This document shows positions 44,681-54,726 of a stretch of 64,000 nt of DNA, piece after piece. Below the pieces are notes generated by a model. It saw only the letters and a program-made list of their open reading frames with translations, was not told where the DNA came from and searched no databases. Each line of letters starts with the position of its first letter. Positions within the stretch are counted from its first letter, which is position 1. The stretch is from Halocatena halophila (lineage in GTDB: Archaea; Halobacteriota; Halobacteria; Halobacteriales; Haloarculaceae): contig CP071306.1 in assembly GCA_027563145.1 (NCBI GenBank), positions 1,178,001 to 1,242,000 on the forward strand. Direction: 5' to 3'. The position numbers were made by a program, and so were the translations under genes.

Positions 44681-45514
44681 TTATCCGATGTAGCGGAGAT
44701 CGTCCTCAGTCGGTGCCTGCGACTGTTCCATCTCCCTGATTTTCGAGACGACTTCTTCCATCTCCTCGGCGCGTTCTTCGAGTGCGTCGTAGCCCACCTC
44801 GAACGCACAGAGCGATTCGAGGACCTCAAGAACGGCGCGGGCACTCTTGGGATCGACGAGATAGCCGCTGGTCTCACCCATCAGACAGGCCGCGTTAAAG
44901 CCACGGCGCTCGCCGAGCCCGAGCAACAGCCCACTGACGCCGACGATGCCGCCGGCGGGTTCGTTGTCACGGAACTCCACTGCATCGTCGAGCTCCTCAA
45001 TTAGTGCGTCTGAGCTCGCCGCACCGATGACGCTGTACTCTTCAATGAGCTCGCCCGTCGGCACGCCACCCAGCGTGTACGCCCGCTCAACGCCGAACGA
45101 TTCGGCCACATCGAGGATGGCGCTGGTGAGCTGATAGTGGCCACGGGGATCCTGCGCCTGGTGGTCGCCGGTCAGCACGATCAGATCGTTCGGAACGGAC
45201 TGCTCGGCCGGCGTCGTCGAGCCGTTGGTTGCAACGTCATCATCACTCGATTCGTCGTCTTCGGACGACGTGGCAGCCGTCGTCAGATCGACGTAATGAA
45301 ACTCCAGACAGGCGAGCTGTGTCGTGCCGTCCTCGATCGTCACCTGTGGTGGAAAATGCTCGGAGTAGAGGCGTCGCAACAGCGTGGTTTCGAACTCTTC
45401 AAGAAGATGCTCGGCCGCTAGCTTCCCGACGTGGCCCACGCCCGGGAGCCCCTCGATCAGAATTGGATCGCGAAGCGACGGGTCTGCAACCGTCTCAATA
45501 TCGAACTCGTCCAT
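44681..45514 (-). CDS. PAC2-family proteasome assembly chaperone-like protein
   Basis: A 277-residue protein of the archaeal PAC2 (proteasome assembly chaperone 2) family: DPILIEGLPGVGHVGKLAAE at the start, DLIVLTGDHQAQDPRGHYQL in the middle and a glycine-rich GGIVGVSGLLLGLGERRGFN. The C terminus has a coiled region (ALEERAEEMEEVVSKI). It may help build or regulate the 20S proteasome. It follows nop10 by five bases in a conserved cluster with translation genes. Confidence 0.9.
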   Translation of the reverse strand: MDEFDIETVADPSLRDPILIEGLPGVGHVGKLAAEHLLEEFETTLLRRLYSEHFPPQVTIEDGTTQLACLEFHYVDLTTAATSSEDDESSDDDVATNGSTTPAEQSVPNDLIVLTGDHQAQDPRGHYQLTSAILDVAESFGVERAYTLGGVPTGELIEEYSVIGAASSDALIEELDDAVEFRDNEPAGGIVGVSGLLLGLGERRGFNAACLMGETSGYLVDPKSARAVLEVLESLCAFEVGYDALEERAEEMEEVVSKIREMEQSQAPTEDDLRYIG

Positions 45515-45519
45515 GCAGC

Positions 45520-45702
45520 CTACTGCCGTTCTCGTCGCTTAAGTGCACGTCGGTACTTTCCGTAGCGGTCGGTCGGATCGTACGGTGCTGGAGCGCTGTT
45601 GTGGGCCGGCTCGCCACACTCCGGGCAGTTCTCTGACAGCGTGTACACTGGCCGATCGTGTGCCGTCTGCCAGTTCGAACAGACCCGAATATCCGATCGC
45701 AT
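45520..45702 (-). CDS. nop10: H/ACA RNP protein Nop10
   Basis: A 60-residue component of H/ACA guide RNPs that support Cbf5 in pseudouridylation. It matches the family along its length: SDIRVCSNWQTAHDRPVYTL, the zinc-binding CPECGEPAHNSAPAPY and the C-terminal YRRALKRR. ATG at 45702 is the correct start; the upstream frame lies in the aIF2-alpha gene end. It lies between aIF2-alpha and PAC2, the usual archaeal order. Confidence 0.96.
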   Translation of the reverse strand: MRSDIRVCSNWQTAHDRPVYTLSENCPECGEPAHNSAPAPYDPTDRYGKYRRALKRRERQ

Positions 45703-45706
45703 GCGA

Positions 45707-46513
45707 TCAGTTGCTGTCGGCCTCAGTCTGGCGTTCGCGGTGGAACTCTGCGGTGCCACCACGCGATTCGATCGCCTCGCGCGCTCGATCGACCGTCTCG
45801 GTCAGTTCGTCCTCGGCGAGCTTATACGACGGTGCCTTCACCTTGATGCGATATTCGGGAGCACCGACGTAGGTGACGTCGAGATCGATCTCGTCTGCCA
45901 CCTCGCCATTGCCGGCCGCCGATTCAAGCGCCGCCTGGATGTCGTCCACACCGTTCGGATTGGGCGATTCGAGATGGATATACCCCGTAACGGTAACGAA
46001 TGGCACCGAAACGTTCGCTCGGGCAGTGTCGACGATCGCGTCGATTTCGTCGTCCGTGAGCTCCGTGTTCTCAAGCGACTCTGTTCCGTGAATCGCTGCC
46101 GCCTCAAACCCGTCGTACAGCGTTCCGAACGACCCGAGCAGCTCGTTGGCAACCGTCCCGTACTGCTCATCGGCAACGTCCTCGCCGAACGCCAGCGTCA
46201 TCCACTTATCTGCCTTTTGTTCATTTTTCCACTCCTGGATCTTCTCTGACTGCTGGTGGTCATTGACGTCTTTCAGCGAGAGATCGATCTGCTGGGCGTC
46301 TTTGTCCACATCGAGCACCTTACAGACCGCGGTCTCGCCCGGACTGACGTGATCGCGGATGTTTTTGATCCACCCACTGGTGACTTCGCTGATGTGAACG
46401 AGTCCGCGTCGGTCGGTGTATTCCAGTAGATCGACAAACACCCCGAAATCTTCAATCTCATCGATGCGGCCCACGACGAGATCGCCGGGTTCAGGCCAGC
46501 CTGTGTATTTCAT
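45707..46513 (-). CDS. eif2a: Translation initiation factor aIF2 subunit alpha
   Basis: A 268-residue alpha subunit of the factor bringing Met-tRNAi to the ribosome. The N-terminal S1 domain (about 8-85: [40 protein letters not shown]) is followed by a helical domain and a C-terminal alpha/beta domain ([20 protein letters not shown]). It forms a single cluster with L44e, S27e and Nop10. Confidence 0.96.
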   Translation of the reverse strand: MKYTGWPEPGDLVVGRIDEIEDFGVFVDLLEYTDRRGLVHISEVTSGWIKNIRDHVSPGETAVCKVLDVDKDAQQIDLSLKDVNDHQQSEKIQEWKNEQKADKWMTLAFGEDVADEQYGTVANELLGSFGTLYDGFEAAAIHGTESLENTELTDDEIDAIVDTARANVSVPFVTVTGYIHLESPNPNGVDDIQAALESAAGNGEVADEIDLDVTYVGAPEYRIKVKAPSYKLAEDELTETVDRAREAIESRGGTAEFHRERQTEADSN

Positions 46514-46602
46514 GTGTATCGGTTGTGGGCTAGCCCGAATAAACCCACCGTATGCGAGAAGTGCGTCCGACGTTCGTATCGTGAACGGCGAATAACGACC
46601 CT

Positions 46603-46785
46603 TCAGGCCTCAACAGTTCGTTCGAGCGTTTCGGTCACTTCGCCCTCGAAGACGGCCTTCCCACCAGTTGGGCGGGCCAGCACGTGGCCACAGACGGCAC
46701 ACGCGACTTCGCTTGCGGCTTTGCCGAAGATGATCTGTTCGTTCTCACAGTCCGGGCACGTCACACGGTAGAATTTTCCTGCCAT
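46603..46785 (-). CDS. rps27e: 30S ribosomal protein S27e
   Basis: A 60-residue zinc-ribbon ribosomal protein ([20 protein letters not shown], then [18 protein letters not shown]). Three bases separate it from L44e. Not the same as S27ae, which is missing beside S24e. Confidence 0.96.
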   Translation of the reverse strand: MAGKFYRVTCPDCENEQIIFGKAASEVACAVCGHVLARPTGGKAVFEGEVTETLERTVEA

Positions 46786-46788
46786 CGT

Positions 46789-47073
46789 TTACTCCTGGAA
46801 TTCGAGTCGGCCAGCACGCCATCCTTCACGGAGGTGGGCCTTCCCACACTCGCTGCAGCGGTACGTGAGATTCGTTTTCTTTGTCGGTTTGTTGCCGGCC
46901 GGCACCTTCGAGAACTTCCCCGAGTTGCCGATTCCCGACTTCTGGCGCTTGCGCTGGCGGCCCTGGACTTCGGTCATGCCCGAGGAGCGCCCGGAACGGA
47001 CCTTCTCAACCTCGTGTTCGGTGTGGAGATTACAGTGTGGACAGTGAGTCCTGAATCGGCGTGGCATCTGCAT
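46789..47073 (-). CDS. rpl44e: 50S ribosomal protein L44e
   Basis: A 94-residue ribosomal protein with a zinc ribbon made of [16 protein letters not shown] and [14 protein letters not shown], with the basic stretch [19 protein letters not shown] between them. Start MQMPRRF at 47073; MPRRF at 47067 is possible. First gene of the L44e-S27e-aIF2alpha-Nop10-PAC2 unit. Confidence 0.96.
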   Translation of the reverse strand: MQMPRRFRTHCPHCNLHTEHEVEKVRSGRSSGMTEVQGRQRKRQKSGIGNSGKFSKVPAGNKPTKKTNLTYRCSECGKAHLREGWRAGRLEFQE

Positions 47074-47255
47074 GGTTACTGGTGGTCCATTATCGACGCC
47101 GCATTAAAACCCGTTTGGTTCGACCCAGCGGACTGTCGGATGTGAACGTCGATCACAGTTTTCCCTTTGTTGTGAACGATCGTGTAGAATCAAGAGACGG
47201 CAAAGTGATATACCAACAATTATCAAAAGGACGTTCGAAATTCTCAGCAGCTGGT

Positions 47256-48002
47256 ATGACAGCCATCGAAACCGCTGCCCTGACCAAACGCTACGGTAAC
47301 ACCCTCGCCGTGAACGAGCTCTCCTTTTCGATTCCGTCGGGCGTTGTCTACGGTTTTCTCGGCCCGAACGGCGCGGGAAAGACAACCACCATGCGGATGC
47401 TGACGGGGCTGCTAGAGCCCACGAGCGGGACCGGTCGCGTCGGTGGCGTCCCGATCACAGATCGCGACGGGTTGCGCGAGCAGCTCGGCTATCTCCCCGA
47501 AGAACCCCCACTGTACGACGAAGCGACCGGCCGCGAGCAGCTGACCTACATCGCCGGGTTGCGTGATCTCCCAGAGCGCGAGAGTCAGGAACGGATCGAG
47601 GAGCTGCTCGGCGTGCTCGATCTCACGGCGGATGCTGACACTCGGATTGCGGAGTACTCGAAGGGGATGCGCCAGAAGGTGGCGTACATTCAGGCGGTGT
47701 TGCACGAGCCCCCCGTCGTGTTTCTGGACGAACCCACCTCGGGGTTGGATCCGCGCGCGGCTCGCACCCTGCGCGAGGAGATTCTCGGACTGGCAGCAAG
47801 GGGCACCACCGTCTTTCTCTCCACGCACATTCTCCCGGTAGTCGAGGAGGTCGCCGACACCGTCGGCATTCTCTACGAGGGCGAGCTGGTGGCCGAAGAC
47901 AGCCCCGAATCGTTGACTGGTGTGGAAACCGACGGTGACGAATCGCTCGAAGACGTGTTCTTAGAACTGACCGACGCGGACGAGGTGGCAATGGATGGCT
48001 GA
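47256..48002 (+). CDS. ABC transporter ATP-binding protein
   Basis: A 248-residue ATPase with Walker A GPNGAGKTTTMRM, Q-loop LGYLPEEPPLYDEAT, signature AEYSKGMRQKVAYI, Walker B VVFLDEPTSGLDPRA and H-loop FLSTHILPVVEE. It overlaps the permease gene by eight bases. Typical of ABC-2 type exporters. ATG at 47256 is chosen; upstream codons are non-coding. Confidence 0.94.
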   Translation: MTAIETAALTKRYGNTLAVNELSFSIPSGVVYGFLGPNGAGKTTTMRMLTGLLEPTSGTGRVGGVPITDRDGLREQLGYLPEEPPLYDEATGREQLTYIAGLRDLPERESQERIEELLGVLDLTADADTRIAEYSKGMRQKVAYIQAVLHEPPVVFLDEPTSGLDPRAARTLREEILGLAARGTTVFLSTHILPVVEEVADTVGILYEGELVAEDSPESLTGVETDGDESLEDVFLELTDADEVAMDG

Positions 48003-49728
48003 GTCGGGGTGGCTACGCCACAGTGCACAGATCGGCTGGTTCGAGTTCCGACGCTCGGTGCGAAGTCTGCGTGGGAACAAAGGACGACTGCTGATGCAGA
48101 TAGCATATCCAGTGGTGTTGCCGCTCATTTTCGCCATCCTGGCAATCGTGTTCGCGGGGCAGCTCCGGAGTATCGAACCGTTTGCCCTTCCGGATGGCGC
48201 GGCCGGATACGTGTCGATTACCTGGCTATTTATGGTGTTTATGATCGCCAATCGGACTGTAAGCCAGCGAGATGGCATCGAGAGCGAGCCGCTCATGCTG
48301 ACGACGGTGTCATCGCGCACCGTCGCCGTCGGTATGGTGATCGCAGAGCTGCTCCGGGCACTCGCCAACATGACAGGGCTCATTCTGGTGGCAACCGGCG
48401 TTAGCGCCCTCGTGTTCGGCTCCGTGGCTGGGCTCGTTGTCATTCCGATCGCAATCTTTCTTCTCATTGGATCGCTGGTCGTGACCGGCCAGGCGTTTGG
48501 GTACGCAACGCTGCTCAGTCTCCACAGGTCTCCGTTTTTGCGCCAACACAAACTGGTAATTGGGATTCCACTGGGACTGATCGCTGGCAGTGCCTATCCA
48601 CTGCTAGTAATGTCAGGAAGCGCCGACTGGATGCCGGTTGGCTTCAGCGACATCGCCATTTTTCCAGTCGGCTGGCTCGTCGATCTGATGGTCGTTGGCA
48701 CGCCGCTCGTCGGTTCAACGAGTCGAATGGTTGGTGGGCTCGCTTTCAGTGGGCTCATCATTGCGATTGGGCTGCCAGCAATCACGCGGCTCACGGCTGA
48801 ATACTGGTTCGACGAGCCGGTAAGTGACGATTCGGACGACGCTGCCGTGCAGCCAACGACGCCAGCACCCGACGCGCGCTCATCGATCGGCCCACTTTCG
48901 GTTCCAACAGTCTTCTCACAGCCAACACGCCGGGTCGCAGAATGGGGTTTGCTCCGCACTGTCAGAGAGCCAAAACGACTGGTTCATCTGCTTCTTCCAT
49001 TGATTTTCGGGTTTCAGATTGTGCAGTTTGGATTTCAGTCCGGCTCACTCGGGCAGATTCTCGCGCCAGCGTGTGCCGTGACGGTCGCCATTCTGGTCGG
49101 TGAAATCGTCGCCATGAATCCGCTCGGCGACGAGGGATCGATGCTTTCCGTGACGATACTTGCGGTCTCGGGGACGAAGTTCGTTCGCGGACTGCTCGTT
49201 CCAGGACTCCTGTACGGCGTCCCAGTTGGTATGCTTTTGACCGGGCTCACAGCCGTTATCTCGCCGTACTCGATCACGACGATTCTCGCACTCGTCGTGA
49301 CTGCGGGCGTTCTCACCGTCTTCTCCGTGGCAATAGCGCCCGCGATCGGGATGGCGCTTCCTCGCTACAGCGCGATTTCCGTCGGGCGCAGCCAGGAGGT
49401 TCGTCCGCCAAGAATGAGCGCAATCGTTCTCCACGCGTCAGCGATCGGTCTCCCTGGAAGTCTGCTCGTCGCGTTCGTGATCGATCCCGAAATTGCACGA
49501 ACGGGACTCGCGATCGGATTCGGGATGCTCCCCGCACTCATCACGGGACTGCTGGGCTGGGACGGCGGCGCGAGCTGGTTCGAGGGCGTCGCGAACACAA
49601 TCGAGGCGCTCGATCTCGCCACAGCCGGCGCAGTCGGCCCCGTAGCGTTGGTCCTTGGTGGATTGATCGCTGCACTGCTCAGTTATCATTTCGCTATCGA
49701 ACTGTTCGAATCGTACGAATTCAACTGA
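47995..49728 (+). CDS. ABC exporter permease, about 12 TM
   Basis: A 577-residue permease. Two repeated six-helix halves are joined by a polar acidic linker (about 278-305: DDSDDAAVQPTTPAPDARSS). Partner of the upstream ATPase, as the eight-base overlap shows. No substrate-binding protein is adjacent, which fits export rather than uptake; cargo unknown. Confidence 0.88.
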   Translation: MAESGWLRHSAQIGWFEFRRSVRSLRGNKGRLLMQIAYPVVLPLIFAILAIVFAGQLRSIEPFALPDGAAGYVSITWLFMVFMIANRTVSQRDGIESEPLMLTTVSSRTVAVGMVIAELLRALANMTGLILVATGVSALVFGSVAGLVVIPIAIFLLIGSLVVTGQAFGYATLLSLHRSPFLRQHKLVIGIPLGLIAGSAYPLLVMSGSADWMPVGFSDIAIFPVGWLVDLMVVGTPLVGSTSRMVGGLAFSGLIIAIGLPAITRLTAEYWFDEPVSDDSDDAAVQPTTPAPDARSSIGPLSVPTVFSQPTRRVAEWGLLRTVREPKRLVHLLLPLIFGFQIVQFGFQSGSLGQILAPACAVTVAILVGEIVAMNPLGDEGSMLSVTILAVSGTKFVRGLLVPGLLYGVPVGMLLTGLTAVISPYSITTILALVVTAGVLTVFSVAIAPAIGMALPRYSAISVGRSQEVRPPRMSAIVLHASAIGLPGSLLVAFVIDPEIARTGLAIGFGMLPALITGLLGWDGGASWFEGVANTIEALDLATAGAVGPVALVLGGLIAALLSYHFAIELFESYEFN

Positions 49729-49774
49729 CGTGGGGCGCAGAGGCTATAGGGGCCGAGGCGGTAGTCCGCTCCAG

Positions 49775-50938
49775 ATGACGCGGGTGCTCCACACCGGCGA
49801 TACACACGTCGGCTACCAGCAGTATCACCACCCCGAACGCCGTGCTGATTTTCTCCGGGCGTTCGAGCAGGTGATCACCGACGCGATCGACGACGGCGTG
49901 GATGCGGTTGTCCACGCCGGCGACCTGTTCGACGACAGACAGCCACGGCTCGACGACGTGCTGGCCGTGCTTGAGCAGCTCAGACGGCTGGATCAGAAAT
50001 CAGTGCCGTTTCTTGCCGTCGTCGGGAACCACGACCACAAACGCGGCGTCCAGTGGCTGGATCTGTTCGAATCGCTCGGCGTCGCCACCAGACTCGACGA
50101 GACGCCACACCGGATCGGCGATACGGCGTTTTACGGGCTGGATTTTGTCCCCCGATCACAGCGCGAGACGCTCGACTACGAATTCGAGCCACACGACGCA
50201 GCACGCGCCGTACTGGTTTCACACGGGCTGTTCGAGCCGTTCGACTTTGGCGACTGGGACACCGAGCGACTCCTCGCTGAATCGACGGTGGCGTTCGACG
50301 CGATGCTCGTCGGAGACAACCACACACCGGGACAGAAACGAATCGAGGACACACTGATAACCTACTGTGGCTCAACCGAACGCGCAAGCGCCAGCGAGGT
50401 GACAGATCGTGGCTACAATCTCGTGACACTAACCGAAGAGACGGATGTCTCGCTCTCACGGCGCAGTCTCGACACCCGCCACTTCGAGTTTATCGACATT
50501 GAACTCGCCGAACACGAGGGAAAAGAACGGGTGTTCGATCGACTACGGGAGTACGACCTCACCGAGAGCGTCGTCATCGTCACGATCGACGGTGCTGGCG
50601 AACCGCTTGCGCCCGCAGCCATCGAATCGTTTGCCAGCGACCGAGGGGCGCTCATCGCGCGTGTCAACGACCGACGCGAGCGTGAGACCGACGCAGAAGC
50701 CCCACAAGCGACAGAGTTCGTCGATATTGACCACGCCGTGCGCGAACGGATTACCGAACTCGAGCTAAGCGACGCCGCCCAGGAAATCGACGCGACGATC
50801 CGCGAACGTGAAATCGCCGACGCCAATGTTGCCGATGAGATCGAACGCTGGCTCGAACGACGAGTCGGCAAAGAAGACGACCCCGACGAGGAGACTGCGG
50901 ATGGGAAAGCACAGTCAACGATGGGTGAATTCCAGTGA
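49775..50938 (+). CDS. mre11: DNA double-strand break repair nuclease Mre11
   Basis: A 387-residue metallophosphoesterase. Motifs: [19 protein letters not shown] (DxH), [41 protein letters not shown] and [14 protein letters not shown] (the last in place of GHxH, Asn-His kept). The C-terminal helical part binds Rad50. ATG at 49775 is preferred since the upstream Arg/Gly extension is not conserved. Overlaps rad50 by four bases. Confidence 0.95.
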   Translation: MTRVLHTGDTHVGYQQYHHPERRADFLRAFEQVITDAIDDGVDAVVHAGDLFDDRQPRLDDVLAVLEQLRRLDQKSVPFLAVVGNHDHKRGVQWLDLFESLGVATRLDETPHRIGDTAFYGLDFVPRSQRETLDYEFEPHDAARAVLVSHGLFEPFDFGDWDTERLLAESTVAFDAMLVGDNHTPGQKRIEDTLITYCGSTERASASEVTDRGYNLVTLTEETDVSLSRRSLDTRHFEFIDIELAEHEGKERVFDRLREYDLTESVVIVTIDGAGEPLAPAAIESFASDRGALIARVNDRRERETDAEAPQATEFVDIDHAVRERITELELSDAAQEIDATIREREIADANVADEIERWLERRVGKEDDPDEETADGKAQSTMGEFQ

Positions 50939-53637
50939 CGATCGCGTTCTCTCGGATTGCCTTAGAAAATTTCAAATGCTACGAGTCGATCGACGTTCGT
51001 CTCGACGACGGCGTGACCGTGATCCATGGGCTCAACGGAAGTGGAAAATCCTCTCTGTTAGAGGCGTGTTTTTTCGCCCTGTACGGCTCGCGTGCGCTCG
51101 ATGGCACGCTCGATGAGATCGTCACGATCGGTACAGAAACGACGACCGTCGAGCTCTGGTTTACCCACGAAAACAGTTCATATCACATTGAGCGGAAGAT
51201 CACGATGAGCGACGATGCTGCACGAACCGCTCGCTGTGTCCTCACTCCACAAGCGCCGAGCGAGGCTGTGATTGAGCGCCCAATTGAGGGCGCAACCGAC
51301 GTGCGATCCGAGATCAGTGGGCTGTTGCGAATGGACGCCGAGGCGTTCGTCAACTGTGCCTACGTTCGACAGGGCGAGGTGAACAAACTGATCAACGCGA
51401 GTCCGAGCCAGCGCCAGGACATGATCGATGAGCTGCTTCAGCTCGGCCGACTGGAAGACTACCGCGAGCGAGCAAGCGATGCTCGCGTCGGGGTTGGTCG
51501 GATTCGTGATGAAAAACGAGGGGCACTCTCGAGTCTCGACGAGCGCATCGAAGCGATCGAGGAGAAAAATCTCCACGAGGTGCGCAATACACTCATAAGC
51601 AAACGAAACAAACGAGATGAACAGATCGAGACGGTCGAATCGGCGATCGAGGAGGCAAAAACGAACCGCGAAAACGCACTCGAAACACTTCGCGCTGCAA
51701 AAGAGCGTCGTGAAGAGCTCGCGTCACTCTCAGAATCAATCGAGTCGCTGGAATCGACGATTGCAGAAACCGAACGCAAACGCAAAACGCTCGCAGAAAC
51801 GCTTGAAACGGAGCGAAACACCCGCACGAACGGCCAGGAAACGCTCACAGAGCTGTTCGCTGAGAGTGAGATTGACGGTGATCGTGATGAGCTTTCGCTC
51901 GATCGGATCGATAACAGGCTCGAAACCATCGCCGAACGGGACGAAACGCTCCTTGAGGAGATTCAACAGCACCAGCTTGAGGCCCAAGAACGGACGAATT
52001 TGGCCGAACAGCTCGAGGACGACGCCGACGAGCGCGAAACACTGGCCAGTGAGGCCCGCGAAAACGCCAGCGAACGCAAAGCAGCGATCGAAGAGCGTCG
52101 CGAGCAGATCGAATCGCGAACGGAGAAGCTCGAATCACTCACCGAACGCCGCGAGGAACTCGTCGAGACGTTTTCGTCGGCTCCTTGCGAGTACGGTGAC
52201 GCCACCGAATTCCATGCGAGCGTTCGGGAGTCACTGACAACGCTGCGCGAACGGATCGCGGAGGCAAAGAGCGACAAAAACAGTGCCAAAGAGGCGCTTG
52301 CCGAAGCAAAATCGCTCAGAGATGCCGGAAATTGCCCGGAGTGTGGCCAGCCAGTCTCCGGGTCGCCACACGTCGAGGCGATCGATGCTCGGGCCGAACG
52401 ACTTGAGGAGTGTGTCGAGACGCTCGAAACGCTGCGAGAGAAACGCTCGTCCGTCGAACAGCAGCTCGAAACCGCCGAAACGCTCGTCGAACGAGAACAA
52501 ACGATCGACGAACTCGACAGCGAGATCGAAACCACACGACAACTGCTCGAATCCGATCAGTCGACGCTCGAAGAAGGGCGTGAACGGATCAAGGAACTCG
52601 ATCAGACTGCAGTAGAGCACGAGGCGACGGCCGAGGAAAAACGCGAAGGCGCAGCACAGGCCCGCGAGCAGGCAACGGAGATCCGGGCATCGATCGGCGA
52701 GGTAAACGCTGAACGAACCGAGCTTGCCGACCGACGCGAGCGACTCGAGCGACTGCGCACTGTGCTGGAGTCGATCGAATCAGCAACCGAAGAGATCGAC
52801 CGGCTCGAAACGCGACGCGAGGAGCTCGCCGAACTCAACGACGAGCGCCGCGAACGACTGACAGAACAGCGACGCGAGCGCGCCGAATTACAGGCGCAGT
52901 TCGACCGTGATACGCTCGAAACGGCGGCCAAACAACGAGATGATGCTGCAGAGAAAATCGAGACCTTGCGACCACAGCTCGAAGAGCTACAGGACTCTCG
53001 CGATGGGATTCAAGAGCGTCTCGGGGGGATCCAGAACGAGCTCGAAACGCTCGAAACGCTGCAGAGTCGTCGCGACGACGTAGAAGCAACCGTCGATGAA
53101 CTCTCGACGCTGTACGATGAAACCGAGCGCCTCCAGTCGATGTACGCCGAATTGCGGACCGAACTTCGCCAGCAGAACATCACCCGTCTTGAGCGGCTTA
53201 TCAACGAAACGTTCGATGTGATCTACCAGAACGACTCCTATGCGCATATTGAGCTCGATGGCCGGTATGGTCTCTCGATCTACCAGAAAGACGGCGACGA
53301 GCTCGATCCACAGCAGCTCTCCGGCGGTGAGCGCGCACTGTTCAATCTCAGCCTCCGCTGTGGAATCTATCGGCTGCTGGCCGAAGGGATCGACGGCACT
53401 GCACCCATGCCACCGCTCATTCTCGATGAACCAACCGTCTTTCTCGACTCGGGGCACGTCACCCGCCTCGTTGATCTGATCGATTCGATGCGCGGTCTCG
53501 GCGTCGAACAGATCGTGGTTGTGAGCCACGACGACGAACTCGTGGGCGCTGCTGATGATCTCATCAACGTACAGAAAGATTCGACCACGAACCGCTCGTC
53601 CATTCGACGCCAGTCGATCGGTTCGATCACGACCTGA
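50935..53637 (+). CDS. rad50: DNA double-strand break repair ATPase Rad50
   Basis: A 900-residue SMC-like ATPase tethering and processing DNA ends with Mre11. Walker [21 protein letters not shown] at about 30-50; long antiparallel coiled coils of Glu/Arg-rich heptads; zinc hook [10 protein letters not shown] near residue 465; signature [19 protein letters not shown] and Walker [16 protein letters not shown] near the end. Hook and both ATPase halves are intact. The end overlaps the convergent DUF7346-like gene by 11 bases. Confidence 0.96.
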   Translation: MTIAFSRIALENFKCYESIDVRLDDGVTVIHGLNGSGKSSLLEACFFALYGSRALDGTLDEIVTIGTETTTVELWFTHENSSYHIERKITMSDDAARTARCVLTPQAPSEAVIERPIEGATDVRSEISGLLRMDAEAFVNCAYVRQGEVNKLINASPSQRQDMIDELLQLGRLEDYRERASDARVGVGRIRDEKRGALSSLDERIEAIEEKNLHEVRNTLISKRNKRDEQIETVESAIEEAKTNRENALETLRAAKERREELASLSESIESLESTIAETERKRKTLAETLETERNTRTNGQETLTELFAESEIDGDRDELSLDRIDNRLETIAERDETLLEEIQQHQLEAQERTNLAEQLEDDADERETLASEARENASERKAAIEERREQIESRTEKLESLTERREELVETFSSAPCEYGDATEFHASVRESLTTLRERIAEAKSDKNSAKEALAEAKSLRDAGNCPECGQPVSGSPHVEAIDARAERLEECVETLETLREKRSSVEQQLETAETLVEREQTIDELDSEIETTRQLLESDQSTLEEGRERIKELDQTAVEHEATAEEKREGAAQAREQATEIRASIGEVNAERTELADRRERLERLRTVLESIESATEEIDRLETRREELAELNDERRERLTEQRRERAELQAQFDRDTLETAAKQRDDAAEKIETLRPQLEELQDSRDGIQERLGGIQNELETLETLQSRRDDVEATVDELSTLYDETERLQSMYAELRTELRQQNITRLERLINETFDVIYQNDSYAHIELDGRYGLSIYQKDGDELDPQQLSGGERALFNLSLRCGIYRLLAEGIDGTAPMPPLILDEPTVFLDSGHVTRLVDLIDSMRGLGVEQIVVVSHDDELVGAADDLINVQKDSTTNRSSIRRQSIGSITT

Positions 53638-54031
53638 ACTGCGCTCGAACGGCGTCGGTAACGGCGAAATCTGCGCCAGGCATTGTGGCCGACTCGAGAC
53701 AGCCGGCGACACGGAGTTCTGCCAGCACCCCATTGCATTCGCGCTCGCACCACTCACCAACGGCGAGGAGTTCTTTAACGGTGACTGGCCCCCAACAGAA
53801 CACGTAGAGAACCACCCCACGAGATCGCTGTGCAGAGAGTGTGAAATCCTCCACGAGTGATGTAGGTAGCTGTGTGCCGAGCGTGGCGAACGGATCGGAA
53901 AGATCGTGCAGCTGATCGACCGGGACGGTGGTACGTCCACCATTCGGTGGCATCTCGACGGTGGCCGTCTGGCCACTCCGTTCGATCACACCCACCACGC
54001 GGCCATCGGACAGCTGATATATCGAGGGCAT
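53627..54031 (-). CDS. Conserved haloarchaeal protein (DUF7346-like)
   Basis: A 134-residue protein. An N-terminal small beta part ([20 protein letters not shown]) precedes a winged-helix-like part ([37 protein letters not shown]). It resembles the family recalled as DUF7346, commonly placed beside rad50 in haloarchaea. A link to DNA repair or its regulation is inferred from that place only. Confidence 0.75.
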   Translation of the reverse strand: MPSIYQLSDGRVVGVIERSGQTATVEMPPNGGRTTVPVDQLHDLSDPFATLGTQLPTSLVEDFTLSAQRSRGVVLYVFCWGPVTVKELLAVGEWCERECNGVLAELRVAGCLESATMPGADFAVTDAVRAQFRS

Positions 54032-54033
54032 TC

Positions 54034-54387
54034 TCAGGACCTGCGAAACGCCCGATACCGTCGGTAGGCGACGAACAGCGCGGTCACACCGAACACGGCT
54101 ATTGCGCCACCGAACTGTACTCGCCCCCGAACGAATGCGTACAACAATCCAACCGTGAGCCCGAACAACCCGATGTTCACCATCACCACGACCAGCCAGA
54201 ACGTCCTGGCGACGGAGACGTCGCTTCTCTCAGCCGGTGACGATGCCGATGGCTGGGGCGCGTCAGGAATGTCAACCTGCGGGCCGGCCGCATCATCCAG
54301 CGGTGGCTCAACGGAGTTCGGATCGAACTCGTGAGACTCCCCACCGAACCAGCTCCCATCCCGTTGCTCCTCGTCGCCTGGAGACAC
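54034..54387 (-). CDS. Two-TM membrane protein (DUF7322-like)
   Basis: A 117-residue protein with an acidic Pro-rich N-terminal half (FDPNSVEPPLDDAAGPQVDI) and two helices (FWLVVVMVNIGLFGLTVGLL, VQFGGAIAVFGVTALFVAY) with a basic end YRRYRAFRRS. Resembles DUF7322. Start is a GTG at 54387 (VSPGDEEQRDGSW); a TTG further upstream is unlikely. Two bases separate it from the DUF7346-like gene. Confidence 0.72.
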   Translation of the reverse strand: MSPGDEEQRDGSWFGGESHEFDPNSVEPPLDDAAGPQVDIPDAPQPSASSPAERSDVSVARTFWLVVVMVNIGLFGLTVGLLYAFVRGRVQFGGAIAVFGVTALFVAYRRYRAFRRS

Positions 54388-54425
54388 ACTGAGAGCTATC
54401 AGGGGATTCCACAAAAGGGTCTCGA

Positions 54426-54614
54426 CTACACCATATCATCGAGGGACACGGCCCCGCTTGCCTGGAGCCACGCCATCGGATTGTCCGTATCGTAGAACAC
54501 GACACCCTCGTCGGTTTCGTAGGACTCTGTCGAAACGACAGACTGCACTGGGGTGAACTCGGCACGCGATGCATCGGAATCGTCCGTCGATGACGGGGTG
54601 TCGTTGCGTGACAT
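54426..54614 (-). CDS. Small acidic protein (DUF7331-like)
   Basis: A 62-residue acidic protein: MSRNDTPSSTDDSDASRAEF, a core TDEGVVFYDTDNPMAWLQAS and a short acidic tail. It resembles the haloarchaeal family DUF7331. It is divergent from the DNA polymerase gene, with 112 bases between starts. Unknown role; association with polymerase or repair genes is by location only. Confidence 0.75.
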   Translation of the reverse strand: MSRNDTPSSTDDSDASRAEFTPVQSVVSTESYETDEGVVFYDTDNPMAWLQASGAVSLDDMV

Positions 54615-54696
54615 GCCGTATCTCACCTTGGTGAAGCCCACAGCATATGTCTTTTGGGCAATTTCATCGATGACGAGGAACGCTCCAAAAAGCGGA

Positions 54697-54704
54697 GTTT
54701 TTAT
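54697..54704 (+). promoter_or_regulatory. TATA-like box for polB
   Basis: TTTTTATT (about 54698-54704) centred about 26 bases before the ATG at 54727; a leaderless transcript is expected. Confidence 0.5.
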
Positions 54705-54726
54705 TCTCGGGGGGCGATCGATACCC

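Noticed and set aside
52987-53976. A 329-codon minus-strand frame over the end of rad50
   Set aside because: It is antisense to the Rad50 signature and Walker B region and to another supported gene; composition is not protein-like.
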